Shown: piece by piece, positions 34,140 to 43,821 of the stretch
Position numbering within the stretch: the stretch's first letter is position 1
Layout: every line of letters starts with the position of its first letter
NCBI GenBank assembly: GCA_020627655.1
Contig: JAHDGM010000002.1
Coordinates: forward strand, 46,961 to 110,960
Length of the DNA: 64,000 nucleotides
Direction: 5' to 3'
Source of the DNA: Hellea sp.
Lineage (GTDB): Bacteria; Pseudomonadota; Alphaproteobacteria; Caulobacterales; Maricaulaceae
Notes under the pieces: generated by a model
Told to the model about the DNA's origin: nothing
The model's input: the letters and a program-made list of their open reading frames with translations, nothing else
The model's database searches: none
Position numbers and translations under genes: made by a program

Positions 34140-35279
34140 ATGACAGATTTAAAACGAACAAAACTTTATAATGCCCACATTGCCAGTGGTGCAAAAATGG
34201 TGCCGTTCGCGGGCTATGAAATGCCAGTGCAATACCCATTGGGGGTCATGAAAGAGCATTTACATACTCGTGAGAAATGCGGTTTGTTTGATGTATCCCA
34301 TATGGGGCAATGTTTTATCATTGCGGATGACGGTACTTTTGAAACAGCGGCTCGCGCACTTGAAAAATTAGTACCGGCAGATATCCAAAGCCTGGAACCG
34401 GGACAGCAGCGTTACTCTCAATTTTTAAATGCAGAAGGCGGCATTTTAGATGATCTGATGATTTCTCGCCTCGGCTTGGAAGGACATACGCATTGGCTCT
34501 ATCTTGTCGTCAATGCGGGATGCAAGGACCAAGACTTTGCGCATATGGAAAAACACTTGCCAGAAAATGTGAAGCTGCAGGTGAAAGATGATTTGCTATC
34601 CCTTATCGCCTTGCAAGGCCCGAGAGCGGTGGATGTATTGGGCGCCATGGCCCCTGCAGTTAAAGATCTGGTATTTATGACCCACACGGATTTGCCTGTC
34701 GGTAAAAACGGGACTTGGTGCCACGTATCGCGTTCCGGTTATACAGGCGAAGATGGATTTGAAATTGCCGTGAAACATGATGATGTGGAAAGCTTTGTTG
34801 AAGAGCTTCTTTCATATGACGATGTGGAGTTGATTGGTCTTGGTGCGCGAGACAGTCTGCGGATGGAAGCGGGACTATGTCTTTATGGGCATGATATTGA
34901 TACAACAGTTTCGCCGATTGAGGCAGGTCTTATCTGGTCTATACAAAAGAACCGCCGCGTGGGTTGTGACTATTTGGGTGCCGCACGCATTGAATCCGAT
35001 ATCGCTAATAAACAAAGCAAGCGTCTTGTCGGAATTTTGCCAGAAGGCCGCGCTCCTGCGCGCGAGCATACGGAAATTCAAGATCAGGATGGTAACACAA
35101 TCGGTGAAATCACGTCCGGTGGCTTTGGCCCCTCTGTAGGAGGCCCTGTGGCTATGGGCTATGTGTCTCGCAGCCATGCCAAAGCCGGATCAGAAATTAA
35201 TTTAATCGTACGGGGTAAGGCCCGGCCTGCTAAGGTCGTCAAAATGCCTTTTGTGCCCCATAATTATCACCGCGGATAG
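34140..35279 (+). CDS. gcvT: Glycine cleavage system T protein (aminomethyltransferase)
   Basis: A 379-residue folate enzyme that takes the aminomethyl group from lipoyl-GcvH and forms methylene-tetrahydrofolate and ammonia. It shows KMVPFAGYEMPVQYP, the FDVSHMGQ block, LVVNAGCKDQDFAHM and RDSLRMEAGLCLYGHD typical of GcvT. It is the first gene of the operon, right after the tandem riboswitch, and is followed by gcvH after 12 bases. Confidence 0.97.
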   Translation: MTDLKRTKLYNAHIASGAKMVPFAGYEMPVQYPLGVMKEHLHTREKCGLFDVSHMGQCFIIADDGTFETAARALEKLVPADIQSLEPGQQRYSQFLNAEGGILDDLMISRLGLEGHTHWLYLVVNAGCKDQDFAHMEKHLPENVKLQVKDDLLSLIALQGPRAVDVLGAMAPAVKDLVFMTHTDLPVGKNGTWCHVSRSGYTGEDGFEIAVKHDDVESFVEELLSYDDVELIGLGARDSLRMEAGLCLYGHDIDTTVSPIEAGLIWSIQKNRRVGCDYLGAARIESDIANKQSKRLVGILPEGRAPAREHTEIQDQDGNTIGEITSGGFGPSVGGPVAMGYVSRSHAKAGSEINLIVRGKARPAKVVKMPFVPHNYHRG

Positions 35280-35291
35280 GAGGACCCCCGC

Positions 35292-35663
35292 ATGAGCACT
35301 TATTATTCAGAAGACCATGAATGGATTAAAGTCGAAGGCGACATAGGAACTGTTGGGATTTCCGATTACGCGCAAAACGCTCTTGGCGATATCGTCTTTG
35401 TTGAACTGCCTGATGTTGGCGCAAGTTTTTCAAAGGGTGACGATGCGGCCGTTGTTGAATCTGTCAAGGCAGCTTCTGATGTCTATGCACCCATTGGCGG
35501 CGAAGTAATTGAAACCAACGGCACGCTAGAAGATGCTCCGGAGACTGTGAATGCTGACTCAGGCGGTGCAGGTTGGTTTTTTAAAATGAAGATCGCAGAT
35601 GCATCTGAACTTGAAAACCTTATGGACGAAGCGGCCTATAAAACATTTTGTGATGGTTTATAG
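35292..35663 (+). CDS. gcvH: Glycine cleavage system H protein
   Basis: A 123-residue lipoyl carrier. The lipoylated lysine lies in [21 protein letters not shown] (Lys near 61, seen as ESVKAAS). It begins with [23 protein letters not shown]. It shuttles the aminomethyl intermediate between the P, T and L proteins. A strong AGGAGG site precedes the ATG. Its stop is directly followed by the GTG start of a small membrane protein. Confidence 0.97.
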   Translation: MSTYYSEDHEWIKVEGDIGTVGISDYAQNALGDIVFVELPDVGASFSKGDDAAVVESVKAASDVYAPIGGEVIETNGTLEDAPETVNADSGGAGWFFKMKIADASELENLMDEAAYKTFCDGL

Positions 35664-36038
35664 GTGAGCAAAACACTGCCCATACTTTTCTGGTTGATGG
35701 CGGTCATTAACTTCCTGCCGGTCATGTCGGCAGTAGCGCCTGTAAGGCTAAAAGATCTGTACGGTATTGATCCAGCCAGTTCAGATCTGGTGACCCTTCT
35801 GCAACACCGGGCAATTCTACTAGGACTTGTTGGCTTAGCCCTTGCAACTGCAGCGCATATGCCATCACTTAGATGGCCAGCCCTTATTGGCGGCGCTATT
35901 TCAATGGGTTCATTTGTTTTATTTGCTGTGGCGCGCGGGCTTATGTCCGGCCCGCTGGGCAAGATTGCTATGGTCGATATTGTTGGCCTCATTTTCGCGG
36001 TGTTTGCCGCTTTCATAATGTTTCAAAATAAGGGATAG
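35664..36038 (+). CDS. Small four-helix membrane protein in the gcv operon
   Basis: A 124-residue protein starting with GTG immediately after the gcvH stop. It has four membrane segments: about 4-24, 48-66, 70-92 and 100-120. The stretch VRLKDLYGIDPASSD and LLQHRAILLG are characteristic of a conserved small family often mislabelled as phosphopantetheine adenylyltransferase, although it lacks that enzyme's HIGH-like motif. It is translationally coupled to gcvH. Function unknown; a role linked to glycine or one-carbon transport is speculation. Confidence 0.75.
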   Translation: MSKTLPILFWLMAVINFLPVMSAVAPVRLKDLYGIDPASSDLVTLLQHRAILLGLVGLALATAAHMPSLRWPALIGGAISMGSFVLFAVARGLMSGPLGKIAMVDIVGLIFAVFAAFIMFQNKG

Positions 36039-36041
36039 ACC

Positions 36042-37385
36042 ATGCGCTACCTACCTCTCAACGAAAATGACCGGGCCGAGATGTTGGCCAAGGTTGGTGT
36101 GAAATCCGTTGACGATCTCTTTGTGGATGTACCCAAAGCGGCCATTTTAGACAATCTTATTGACCTGCCAACTCACCAGAGCGAAGCGGCGGTTGAGCGT
36201 TACATGAATGCTCTGCAATCTAAAAATATATCTGCTGGGTCGGCCCCGTTTTTCTGCGGTGCGGGGGCTTATAAACACCATATCCCGGCTACGGTTGATC
36301 ATCTTATTCAGCGTTCCGAATTTCTAACGGCGTATACGCCTTATCAGCCGGAAGTTTCCCAGGGAACCTTACAGGCCTTGTTCGAATTTCAGACTCAAGT
36401 TGCCATGCTGACGGGCATGGAGGTAGCCAATGCCTCCATGTATGATGGTTCAACAGCCTGCGCAGAAGCTGTGGTTATGGCAACCCGTGTAGCCCGCGGG
36501 AAGAAAATGAAAGCCATACTCGCTTCGGGCCTTCATCCCCATTACAGTGCTGCGACGCAGACCGTCGCGCAATATTTAGGTATTGAGCTGATCCAAAATC
36601 CAAGTGAGCCCGGCACAGACTGCGAGGCCATTGATCAGATTGATGATCAAACCGCCTGTATCGTTGTGCAGTCACCCAATGTATTTGGCGAAATTGTCGA
36701 CCTTGAGCCTTTTGCCAAAGCAGCACATGCTAAAGGCGCTTTATTGATTGCTGTGTTTACCGAACCTGTTGCACTTGGCGCTATTAAAAGCCCAGGCGAG
36801 CAGGGTGCAGATATAGTCGTTGGCGAAGGCCAAAGCCTGGGTGTTGGCCTAAACTTTGGCGGCCCCTATGTTGGGCTGTTCGCCTGTCGTCAGAAACTGG
36901 TCAGGCAAATGCCTGGCCGGGTTTGCGGGGAAACCATTGATGCCAATGGTGACCGTGGCTTTGTTTTGACCTTGAGTACGCGTGAACAGCATATTCGCCG
37001 GGAAAAGGCGACATCGAATATTTGTACCAATTCTGGCCTTTGCTGTCTTGCCTTTACAATCCATATGACTTTGCTGGGTGAAGCCGGACTGCGCCAATTG
37101 GCAGCCGTCAATCACGCTAATGCTTGTGTTTTGGCAGATAAATTATCGGTGATCGGTGGTGTTGAATTGGTCAATGAGACTTTCTTTAATGAGTTTACAT
37201 TGAGATTGTCCAAGGATGCAGACACCGTCGTTGAGGCTTTGGCCGCAAAAGGTATTTTGGCGGGTGTCCCTGTTTCCAGGCTCACGGGGAATCAGAAAGA
37301 CCTTTTACTGGTCACCGCAACAGAAACCGTTACTGATGCTGATATCAATGCCTATGTTGATGCTCTGGCAGAGGTTTTGTCATGA
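36042..37385 (+). CDS. gcvPA: Glycine dehydrogenase (decarboxylating) subunit 1
   Basis: A 447-residue subunit, equal to the N-terminal half of single-chain GcvP. It shows [53 protein letters not shown] and [14 protein letters not shown]. With GcvPB it forms the PLP enzyme that decarboxylates glycine onto lipoyl-GcvH. This split form is found in many alphaproteobacteria and Gram-positives and is not a broken gene. It overlaps the next cupin gene by four bases (ATGA). Confidence 0.97.
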   Translation: MRYLPLNENDRAEMLAKVGVKSVDDLFVDVPKAAILDNLIDLPTHQSEAAVERYMNALQSKNISAGSAPFFCGAGAYKHHIPATVDHLIQRSEFLTAYTPYQPEVSQGTLQALFEFQTQVAMLTGMEVANASMYDGSTACAEAVVMATRVARGKKMKAILASGLHPHYSAATQTVAQYLGIELIQNPSEPGTDCEAIDQIDDQTACIVVQSPNVFGEIVDLEPFAKAAHAKGALLIAVFTEPVALGAIKSPGEQGADIVVGEGQSLGVGLNFGGPYVGLFACRQKLVRQMPGRVCGETIDANGDRGFVLTLSTREQHIRREKATSNICTNSGLCCLAFTIHMTLLGEAGLRQLAAVNHANACVLADKLSVIGGVELVNETFFNEFTLRLSKDADTVVEALAAKGILAGVPVSRLTGNQKDLLLVTATETVTDADINAYVDALAEVLS

Positions 37386-37717
37386 ACACTGCATCTCAAG
37401 GCGTTTGGCCTGTTGAGGTGTTAAAACCTCTTATTGGGGAAAACGGAAATCAGTATCATATATTCTTGGATAATCCGACAATGCGGGTTGAATATCTGGA
37501 ATATCCAGCAGGACATATTGATCTGCAACAACCCCATGATTGGGATGAAATATATTACGTCATATCCGGTAAATCCGAGTTTACAGCGGATGGTGTGAAA
37601 CACTCCATCAAAGGCGGCGATAATATCTTTGTCGCAGCACATGTTGATCATAAATTTCACGACATCACCGAAGATTTATCAGTGATTGTCTTTTTCTCCA
37701 AAAAGGAGGTTCATTAA
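37382..37717 (+). CDS. Cupin protein between gcvPA and gcvPB
   Basis: A 111-residue single-domain cupin. Metal-site residues are seen in [20 protein letters not shown] (His, Asp/Glu) and the second motif [16 protein letters not shown] (His, His). It starts inside the gcvPA stop (ATGA overlap), and its own stop touches the gcvPB ATG (TAAATG); the gcvPB ribosome-binding site AAAGGAGG lies in its last codons. So it is fully embedded in the P-protein genes. The function is unknown; the placement suggests a link to glycine cleavage. Confidence 0.85.
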   Translation: MNTASQGVWPVEVLKPLIGENGNQYHIFLDNPTMRVEYLEYPAGHIDLQQPHDWDEIYYVISGKSEFTADGVKHSIKGGDNIFVAAHVDHKFHDITEDLSVIVFFSKKEVH

Positions 37718-39274
37718 ATGGCTATGAATAAACAGGGTCGCCCGACGACTCCCATGGGTAGTGAACAGGCGGTATTTCAAACCGTTTCTGGAAACAAAGG
37801 TCTGGCGCAAGCCGAGAAGCTTATTTTTGAAATTGGGGATATCCATCAAACCGGAGTTGATTTGGCGAAACCCGTCAAGGTCAAATCCCGCTTGGGCGGC
37901 ATGGAGCGAACCGATCCTATAGGCTTGGCGGGACTGTCAGAGCCTCAGGCTATGCGCCATTATGTTCGGCTGTCACAAAAAAATTACGCAATTGATCTGG
38001 GTGTTTATCCGTTGGGGTCTTGCACGATGAAACACAATCCACGGCTTAACGAAAAAGTCGCGCGCATGCCAGGATTTGCAGATGTGCATCCTCTACAACC
38101 TGAGAGCACGGCGCAGGGCGCGCTGGAATTAATTCATGTGCTCGCCCACTGGATTTGCACCCTGACAGGCATGCCGTCGGTTGCTATGACACCTAAAGCA
38201 GGTGCCCATGGTGAGTGGTGCGGAATGGCCGCAATTCGCGCGCGTCTTGACGCTGATGGGCACACGCATAAACGCCGGGTCCTTGTCCCGGAAAGCGCTC
38301 ACGGAACAAATCCGGCTACGGCGGCACAGTGCGGGTTTTCTATTGATGAAATTCCGGCCACAGATGATGGCCGTGTGGATTTGGAGGCATTAAAGGCTAA
38401 GCTAGGAGATGATGTCGCTGGTATCATGCTCACCAACCCGAACACATGCGGATTGTTTGAACGGGATATTATCGAAATTGCCGATCTGATCCATTCTGTT
38501 GGTGGGTATTTTTATTGCGATGGTGCGAATTTTAACGCGCTTGTCGGACGTGTGCGTCCCGGTGATCTGGGCATTGATGCCATGCATTTGAACTTGCATA
38601 AGACATTTTCTACGCCTCATGGCGGCGGCGGCCCGGGCGCAGGTCCGACTGTACTTTCTGACGCGCTCAAAGATTATGCGCCTTTGCCATTTGTTACCAG
38701 GGATGGTGATCAATATCGTTTTGTTGAACACAAAGAGGGTGAAGGCGCGGCCAGTTTTGGCCGCATGTGCGCTTTTCACGGTCAGATGGGCATGTTTACC
38801 CGGGCTTTGACCTATATGATGAGCCATGGCTCTGATGGATTAAAACAAGCTACAGAAGATGCGGTTCTGAATGCAAATTATATTCAGGCATCTTTATCAG
38901 ATGTCATGACACCTGCTTTTGGCGGCGTCTGCATGCATGAAGCTTTATTCGATGACCGTTTCCTGGAGGATACGGGCGTAACGACACTGGATTTTGCCAA
39001 GGCTATGATTGATGAAGGCTATCATCCCATGACCATGTATTTTCCTCTAGTCGTGCATGGCGCCATGCTGATCGAACCTACTGAGTCTGAAAGTAAGCAG
39101 GAACTCGACCGATTTATTGCTTCCATGCGCGGTTTAGCGCAGCGCGCCAAAGCTGGTGATGTCGATTTCTTCCAAGCCGCGCCGATCTATGCTCCAATGC
39201 GAAGGCTGGATGAAACACAAGCTGCTAGAAAGCCGGTCTTGCGCTGGACTGAGCCTGCAGAAGCGGGAAAATAG
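37718..39274 (+). CDS. gcvPB: Glycine dehydrogenase (decarboxylating) subunit 2
   Basis: A 518-residue subunit that carries the PLP lysine in MHLNLHKTFSTPHGGGGPG (near residue 294, seen as LHKTFSTPH). Other family blocks are YPLGSCTMKHNPRLNEKVARM, GAHGEWCGMAAIRA and NPNTCGLFERDI. It completes the P protein with GcvPA. It is the last gene of the riboswitch-controlled operon; gcvL (lipoamide dehydrogenase) is not included. Confidence 0.97.
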   Translation: MAMNKQGRPTTPMGSEQAVFQTVSGNKGLAQAEKLIFEIGDIHQTGVDLAKPVKVKSRLGGMERTDPIGLAGLSEPQAMRHYVRLSQKNYAIDLGVYPLGSCTMKHNPRLNEKVARMPGFADVHPLQPESTAQGALELIHVLAHWICTLTGMPSVAMTPKAGAHGEWCGMAAIRARLDADGHTHKRRVLVPESAHGTNPATAAQCGFSIDEIPATDDGRVDLEALKAKLGDDVAGIMLTNPNTCGLFERDIIEIADLIHSVGGYFYCDGANFNALVGRVRPGDLGIDAMHLNLHKTFSTPHGGGGPGAGPTVLSDALKDYAPLPFVTRDGDQYRFVEHKEGEGAASFGRMCAFHGQMGMFTRALTYMMSHGSDGLKQATEDAVLNANYIQASLSDVMTPAFGGVCMHEALFDDRFLEDTGVTTLDFAKAMIDEGYHPMTMYFPLVVHGAMLIEPTESESKQELDRFIASMRGLAQRAKAGDVDFFQAAPIYAPMRRLDETQAARKPVLRWTEPAEAGK

Positions 39275-39425
39275 CCTAGTTGCTCCCTGCGTAGTGCTAT
39301 TTGAAAAGTTATAGAGTCTGGCATTCAATTGTCGGGCTTTACGCTTGAATTTTTCATCATACCAGACAAGCTTTTGCGAGTAGTAAACCTACTGATATAA
39401 GCATATAATAAATACTTTATATCTA

Positions 39426-39454
39426 TTGACCCACGCGGCTTTCCCATTTAATAG
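39426..39454 (+). promoter_or_regulatory. Candidate promoter for ahcY
   Basis: TTGACC (39426-39431) and TAATAG (39449-39454) are separated by exactly 17 bases. Transcription would start near 39461, leaving a leader of about 50 bases. An inverted repeat CGCGGCT...AGCCGCG (39434-39440, 39453-39459) spans the spacer and the -10 element, so a bound protein could block it. Confidence 0.55.
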
Positions 39455-39472
39455 CCGCGCAAATGTTAACAA

Positions 39473-39497
39473 AGGGCAGATCCGTTTAGATCGCCCT
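39473..39497 (+). promoter_or_regulatory. Leader hairpin before ahcY
   Basis: AGGGC-a-GATC pairs with GATC-GCCCT (nine pairs with one bulged A, loop CGTTTA) within the predicted 5' leader, 15 bases before the ahcY ATG. It may affect ribosome access. It does not match any riboswitch consensus I can recall in detail. Confidence 0.4.
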
Positions 39498-39511
39498 GCA
39501 AAGGATTTATC

Positions 39512-40921
39512 ATGAGCGAAAAAGATTATATCGTTAAGGACATCTCTCTGGCTGAATTTGGCCGTAAAGAGCTTGATATTGCTGAAACTGAAATGCCGGG
39601 CCTGATGGCATGCCGTGAAGAATTCGGGAAATCTCAACCCCTGAAAGGCGCGCGTATTGTTGGGTCTCTGCATATGACCATTCAAACTGGTGTATTGATT
39701 GAAACTTTGACAGCTTTAGGCGCAGATGTTCGTTGGGCTTCTTGTAATATCTATTCTACTCAGGATCACGCCGCGGCCGCTATTGCCGAAGCCGGCGTAC
39801 CTGTTTTCGCTGTTAAAGGTCAGTCACTCGAAGAGCATTGGGACTATCTGGACAAGTCATTCTTGTTTCCTGAAGGCCCGAATATCATTTTGGACGATGG
39901 CGGTGACGCGACACTTTACATCATTCTGGGTTCACGGGTTGAAGCTGGCGAAACGCACCTGATCGAAGGCGAGCCAGGTTCCGAAGAAGAAGCCGTGATT
40001 TTCGCCCAAATTAAAAAGCGTATGGCAGAAAGCCCAGGTTGGTTTACAAAAATGCGCGAGCAAATCGTTGGTGTTTCCGAGGAAACGACTACGGGTGTTC
40101 ACCGTCTTTATGAGCTGGTTGAAAAAGGACAACTACCTTTCCCTGCGATCAATGTGAACGACTCTGTCACCAAGTCAAAGTTTGACAATAAATATGGCTG
40201 TAAAGAGAGCCTCGTTGACGGTATTCGCCGCGCTACTGATACAATGATGGCTGGTAAAACGGCTGTTGTTCTGGGCTATGGCGATGTTGGTAAAGGCTCT
40301 GCGGCTTCGCTTCGCGGTGCTGGTGCCCGGGTGAAAGTAACCGAAATCGATCCTATTTGCGCGCTACAAGCCGCCATGGACGGGTTTGAAGTTACAACGC
40401 TTGAGGATACTGTGAAGGACGCTGATATCTTCATCACAACGACGGGTAATAAAGATGTTATTCGTATTGAGCATATGCGCGAAATGAAGGATATGGCTAT
40501 TGTCGGTAATATTGGTCACTTTGACAATGAAATTCAGGTTGCAGCGCTTAAGAACCACGAATGGACAAATATTAAAGATCAGGTGGATATGGTTACGTTT
40601 CCGGGCGGAAACCGCATGATACTTTTATCACAAGGGCGTCTTTTAAACCTTGGTAACGCAACCGGTCACCCATCTTTCGTGATGTCTGCATCATTCACCA
40701 ATCAGGTTCTTGCACAGATTGAACTTTGGGAAGACAGCAAAGCATCAACGCCGCGTTACGAAAACAAAGTTTATATGTTGCCGAAACATTTGGACGAAAA
40801 AGTTGCGCGTCTTCACCTTGAAAAAATTGGTGTGAAGCTAACAAAGATGTCTGACGAGCAAGCTGATTATATCGGTGTGTCCGCTGAAGGTCCTTATAAA
40901 CCAGAGCATTACCGTTATTAA
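39512..40921 (+). CDS. ahcY: Adenosylhomocysteinase
   Basis: A 469-residue NAD-dependent enzyme that splits S-adenosylhomocysteine into adenosine and homocysteine. It shows [19 protein letters not shown], the NAD motif [28 protein letters not shown], and the C-terminal [27 protein letters not shown], read in pieces, ending in the tail PYKPEHYRY. It contains the alphaproteobacterial insertion of about 40 residues ([17 protein letters not shown]). It is followed by metK, which makes SAM, so the two steps of the methyl cycle sit together. Confidence 0.98.
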   Translation: MSEKDYIVKDISLAEFGRKELDIAETEMPGLMACREEFGKSQPLKGARIVGSLHMTIQTGVLIETLTALGADVRWASCNIYSTQDHAAAAIAEAGVPVFAVKGQSLEEHWDYLDKSFLFPEGPNIILDDGGDATLYIILGSRVEAGETHLIEGEPGSEEEAVIFAQIKKRMAESPGWFTKMREQIVGVSEETTTGVHRLYELVEKGQLPFPAINVNDSVTKSKFDNKYGCKESLVDGIRRATDTMMAGKTAVVLGYGDVGKGSAASLRGAGARVKVTEIDPICALQAAMDGFEVTTLEDTVKDADIFITTTGNKDVIRIEHMREMKDMAIVGNIGHFDNEIQVAALKNHEWTNIKDQVDMVTFPGGNRMILLSQGRLLNLGNATGHPSFVMSASFTNQVLAQIELWEDSKASTPRYENKVYMLPKHLDEKVARLHLEKIGVKLTKMSDEQADYIGVSAEGPYKPEHYRY

Positions 40922-40932
40922 TTAAAACCGAC

Positions 40933-40954
40933 AGCGGCGGAATTATCCGCCGCT
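40933..40954 (+). terminator. GC-rich hairpin between ahcY and metK
   Basis: AGCGGCGGA-atta-TCCGCCGCT is a perfect nine-pair stem 12 bases after the ahcY stop. It lacks a proper T-run (ATATTAATC follows), so it may be an mRNA stabiliser or a weak terminator. Confidence 0.5.
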
Positions 40955-41024
40955 ATATTAATCAACCCAAGACTCCCACGAATAATAATAAAAAGCGTAG
41001 AGCCTTAAAATCAGGAGTGTGCCA

Positions 41025-42224
41025 ATGAGCCGCCAATCTTACGAGTTTACATCCGAGTCTGTTTCTGAAGGACATCCGGATAAAGTATCTGACCGTATCA
41101 GTGATGAAATCGTTGATCTTTATTTCCGTGAATCTATAGCCGACGGTATGTCCCCTTGGGATGTGCGTGTTGCTGCTGAAACACTGACGACAACTAATAA
41201 AATTGTTATCGCCGGTGAAACTCGCGGAACAGATAAGATCACTAAAGACTTGGTGACACACGTCGCCAGACAGGCTGTGAAAGATATCGGGTATGAACAG
41301 GAAGGTTTCCATTGGGAGACAGCTGATGTTGATGTTCTGTTGCATGCACAATCTGTTGATATTGCCCAGGGCGTTGATCAAGGCGATGGTCTACACACAG
41401 AAGAAGGTGCGGGCGATCAGGGCATTATGTTCGGTTATGCCTGCACGGATAATGACGACTTAATGCCTGCACCGGTGCATTTATCGCACAAAATTCTAGA
41501 ACGACTGGCTCGTGCCCGTAAGCATGAAGGTATCAGCCAGCTGGGGCCTGATAGTAAGTCTCAGGTCACGGTTCAGTATGAAGGCGGAAAACCTGTTCGT
41601 GCTAATGCTATTGTTTTGTCCACGCAGCACCTAGATGCGTCTATGACCTCTGCAGATGTTGCTGAACTTGTTAAGCCTTACATCCATGAAGTGATGCCGG
41701 AAGGCTGGATTACGGATGATACGATCTGGCACATCAATCCAACCGGAAAATTTGTAATTGGTGGCCCAGATGGCGATACGGGTCTGACGGGCCGTAAAAT
41801 CATTGTGGATACATATGGCGGCATGGCCCCGCATGGCGGCGGTGCGTTTTCTGGTAAAGATCCGACGAAAGTTGACCGTTCTGCGGCATATGTTTCCCGC
41901 TATCTTGCGAAAAATCTCGTAGCCGCAGGCGTGGCTCCATGGGTTAACATCCAATTGTCATATGCAATCGGCGTTGCGCAACCGACATCGCTCTATGTGG
42001 ATATGGGCGGCAATGGAACGCATAGTGAAGATCAAGTCGAAGCCGCGCTTCGAAAGGTTATTGATCTAACACCGCGCGGAATTCGTAAGCATTTGAATCT
42101 TAACGCGCCTGTATATGCCCGCACAGCTGCTTATGGTCATTTTGGTCGTAAGCCCGATAATGATGGGGGCTTCACGTGGGAGCGGACGGACTTGGTTGAT
42201 GAGATTAAAGCTGCTCTGTCTTAA
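41025..42224 (+). CDS. metK: S-adenosylmethionine synthetase
   Basis: A 399-residue enzyme that makes SAM from methionine and ATP. The start at 41025 ([21 protein letters not shown]) is set by AGGAG (41013-41017) seven bases upstream; an in-frame GTG at 41019 is too close to that site. Conserved blocks are [53 protein letters not shown], and [19 protein letters not shown]. Length fits the alphaproteobacterial form. Confidence 0.98.
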   Translation: MSRQSYEFTSESVSEGHPDKVSDRISDEIVDLYFRESIADGMSPWDVRVAAETLTTTNKIVIAGETRGTDKITKDLVTHVARQAVKDIGYEQEGFHWETADVDVLLHAQSVDIAQGVDQGDGLHTEEGAGDQGIMFGYACTDNDDLMPAPVHLSHKILERLARARKHEGISQLGPDSKSQVTVQYEGGKPVRANAIVLSTQHLDASMTSADVAELVKPYIHEVMPEGWITDDTIWHINPTGKFVIGGPDGDTGLTGRKIIVDTYGGMAPHGGGAFSGKDPTKVDRSAAYVSRYLAKNLVAAGVAPWVNIQLSYAIGVAQPTSLYVDMGGNGTHSEDQVEAALRKVIDLTPRGIRKHLNLNAPVYARTAAYGHFGRKPDNDGGFTWERTDLVDEIKAALS

Positions 42225-42251
42225 ACACCGCGAAATCATTTTATAAAATAA

Positions 42252-42281
42252 AAAGCCCCGCTAATGAGCGGGGCTTTTTTT
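42252..42281 (+). terminator. Rho-independent terminator of metK
   Basis: AGCCCCGCT-aatg-AGCGGGGCT (42254-42275) with a run of seven T is a strong terminator 30 bases after the metK stop. The preceding A-run could also serve the converging gene at 42300. Confidence 0.95.
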
Positions 42282-42299
42282 ATGAAGTGATCATTAGAT

Positions 42300-42701
42300 T
42301 TAGCTTTTCTTCTTCTTTTGCATTCGTTTAATGACTTTTGCTCGCATTTTATCATCTTTTAGCATTTCACGGATCATCATCACAGCTTCGGCATTGATGT
42401 CGACAGATGGTTTTTTTGAAAACTCTACATCCTTGTCACGGATAGTGTTAAAAATGGTCTTGTAACCGTCCTGAACAATATCGCAATTGTCATCAGCGCT
42501 TTCAGATTTTTCGATGGAGCTGGATAGGCGGTCGGCACCGGACATGAAAATTGTCGCCATGAGTGTCAGGTCCGGTATCTCATCTATAAGCATTTGTATT
42601 TCAGTGTCGGTTAGTTGGCGTACTTCTGACGTTTCTTCAGCTTGCGCTATTCCCGAAGTGGCCAAGCACAAAATAGCCAAAAGTGTTGATACTGGTTTCA
42701 T
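42300..42701 (-). CDS. Secreted protein, small paralogous family, member A
   Basis: A 133-residue protein with a cleavable signal (MKPVSTLLAILCLATSGIAQA). The start at 42701 is set by AAAGGGGA upstream. I do not recognise a named domain. The mature part begins LTDTEIQMLIDEIPDLTLMATIFMSGADRLSSSIEKSES, read in pieces, which lines up with the neighbouring gene at 42765-43217, and it ends in a strongly basic tail (VIKRMQKKKKS). It is helical and has one Cys. Probably periplasmic; function unknown. Confidence 0.72.
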   Translation of the reverse strand: MKPVSTLLAILCLATSGIAQAEETSEVRQLTDTEIQMLIDEIPDLTLMATIFMSGADRLSSSIEKSESADDNCDIVQDGYKTIFNTIRDKDVEFSKKPSVDINAEAVMMIREMLKDDKMRAKVIKRMQKKKKS

Positions 42702-42764
42702 GTTGTCCCCTTTAATTAGCATTTAGTCTATCATATTTATACAAATTGAGGGCATTACAATATG

Positions 42765-43217
42765 TTAATCGCCTTTTGGCTTTAGCATATCTTCGTCAAT
42801 ATTCTCTTCGACAGCTTCTTTCAGTTCCGTCACCACATCAAGCATTTCGCCCATAACATTTTCATCAGCGGTCATGCGCATCATGGTAGCCATTATCTTG
42901 TTGAAATCCGGCAGTTCATCATCATCCAGATTGGCAGCCATATCGCTCAAGCCGGATTTTTCAACAGATTTTGCTAAGGCTTCGCCTGCATCTTTGAGTG
43001 AATCGTGGATATCCTCGTCCTGCGCAATCGTCATCATAGCGCCCATAATTTTGTTAAAATCAGGCATTTGATCGATTATGTCTTCAATTTCGGCCTCTGT
43101 CGGCAGTTTTAGTTCTGAAATATCCGTTTTGGGCTTGGTTTTCACTTCATGTGCGTGACCGAGAACTGGAGTGACCATAAAGGCAAGACCGATTAGGGGA
43201 GCGGAGAGGATACGCAT
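42765..43217 (-). CDS. Secreted protein, small paralogous family, member B with internal repeat
   Basis: A 150-residue protein with a cleavable signal (MRILSAPLIGLAFMVTPVLGHAHE, cut after GHA). The mature part is acidic and contains two copies of a unit: PDFNKIMGAMMTIAQDED and PDFNKIMATMMRMTADEN, about 56 residues apart. Its LPTEAEIEDIIDQMPDF matches LTDTEIQMLIDEIPDL of member A, so the two genes arose by duplication. It is divergent from rimM. Function unknown. Confidence 0.75.
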   Translation of the reverse strand: MRILSAPLIGLAFMVTPVLGHAHEVKTKPKTDISELKLPTEAEIEDIIDQMPDFNKIMGAMMTIAQDEDIHDSLKDAGEALAKSVEKSGLSDMAANLDDDELPDFNKIMATMMRMTADENVMGEMLDVVTELKEAVEENIDEDMLKPKGD

Positions 43218-43265
43218 GAAAAATCCTTCTGTGAAATCATCTGATTTTATATTACACGCAGGCGC

Positions 43266-43805
43266 ATGAATGAAAACAGAACAGAGCAGTTGATTTGCAT
43301 AGCCGCTATTGCGGGGGCTTTTGGCGTGAAAGGTGAAGTCAAAATCAAATCTTTCACTGAAGTTCCTAAGGCCTGTCTCACTTATGGCCCGCTTATGGAC
43401 GAAAGCGGAAAAATTATATTAACGCCGATCCGTTCCAGGAGCGTGAAAAAATTTTTGGCAGTTATGTGCAAGGAAGTGACCAGTCGAGAACAGGCCGAAA
43501 GTCTAAAATCAACCAAATTATATGTAGAGCGAAGTGCCTTTCCTGTGCCTGATGAAGATGAATATTACTATTCGGACTTGATCGGTCTGGATGTTGTACT
43601 GGAGGATGGCACCCCCAAGGGTAAGGTTAAAGCAGTCCATGATTTTGGTGGTGGCGATCTTTTGGAGATTAAAACCCCTGGCGAGAAAGACTGGTACCAC
43701 CCTTTTACTAAAGAGGCTGTGCCAATAGTGGATATTAGCGGTGGGCGCGTAGTTATCGAAATTGTTGAACCTGATGAGGTCAAGCCTAGCGACGAAGAGG
43801 GATAG
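43266..43805 (+). CDS. rimM: Ribosome maturation factor RimM
   Basis: A 179-residue two-domain protein that binds S19 and helps 30S maturation. It shows the N-terminal AAIAGAFGVKGEVKIKSFTEVP, the inter-domain YYYSDLIGLDVV, and the PRC-barrel part VKAVHDFGGGDLLEIK with WYHPFTKEAVPIVDI. In most bacteria rimM lies in rpsP-rimM-trmD-rplS; here it stands apart and is followed by the Fe-S scaffold gene. Confidence 0.95.
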   Translation: MNENRTEQLICIAAIAGAFGVKGEVKIKSFTEVPKACLTYGPLMDESGKIILTPIRSRSVKKFLAVMCKEVTSREQAESLKSTKLYVERSAFPVPDEDEYYYSDLIGLDVVLEDGTPKGKVKAVHDFGGGDLLEIKTPGEKDWYHPFTKEAVPIVDISGGRVVIEIVEPDEVKPSDEEG

Positions 43806-43821
43806 TCCTTATATTTCGTCT

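Noticed and set aside
36042-39274. Split gcvP as a broken gene
   Set aside because: Both parts match the natural two-subunit form, with their own ribosome-binding sites and complete motifs.
40955-41024. SAM-II or SAM/SAH riboswitch before metK
   Set aside because: The short leader does not show the conserved pieces of these classes that I can recall; only a weak five-base pairing remains, listed as a low-interest finding.
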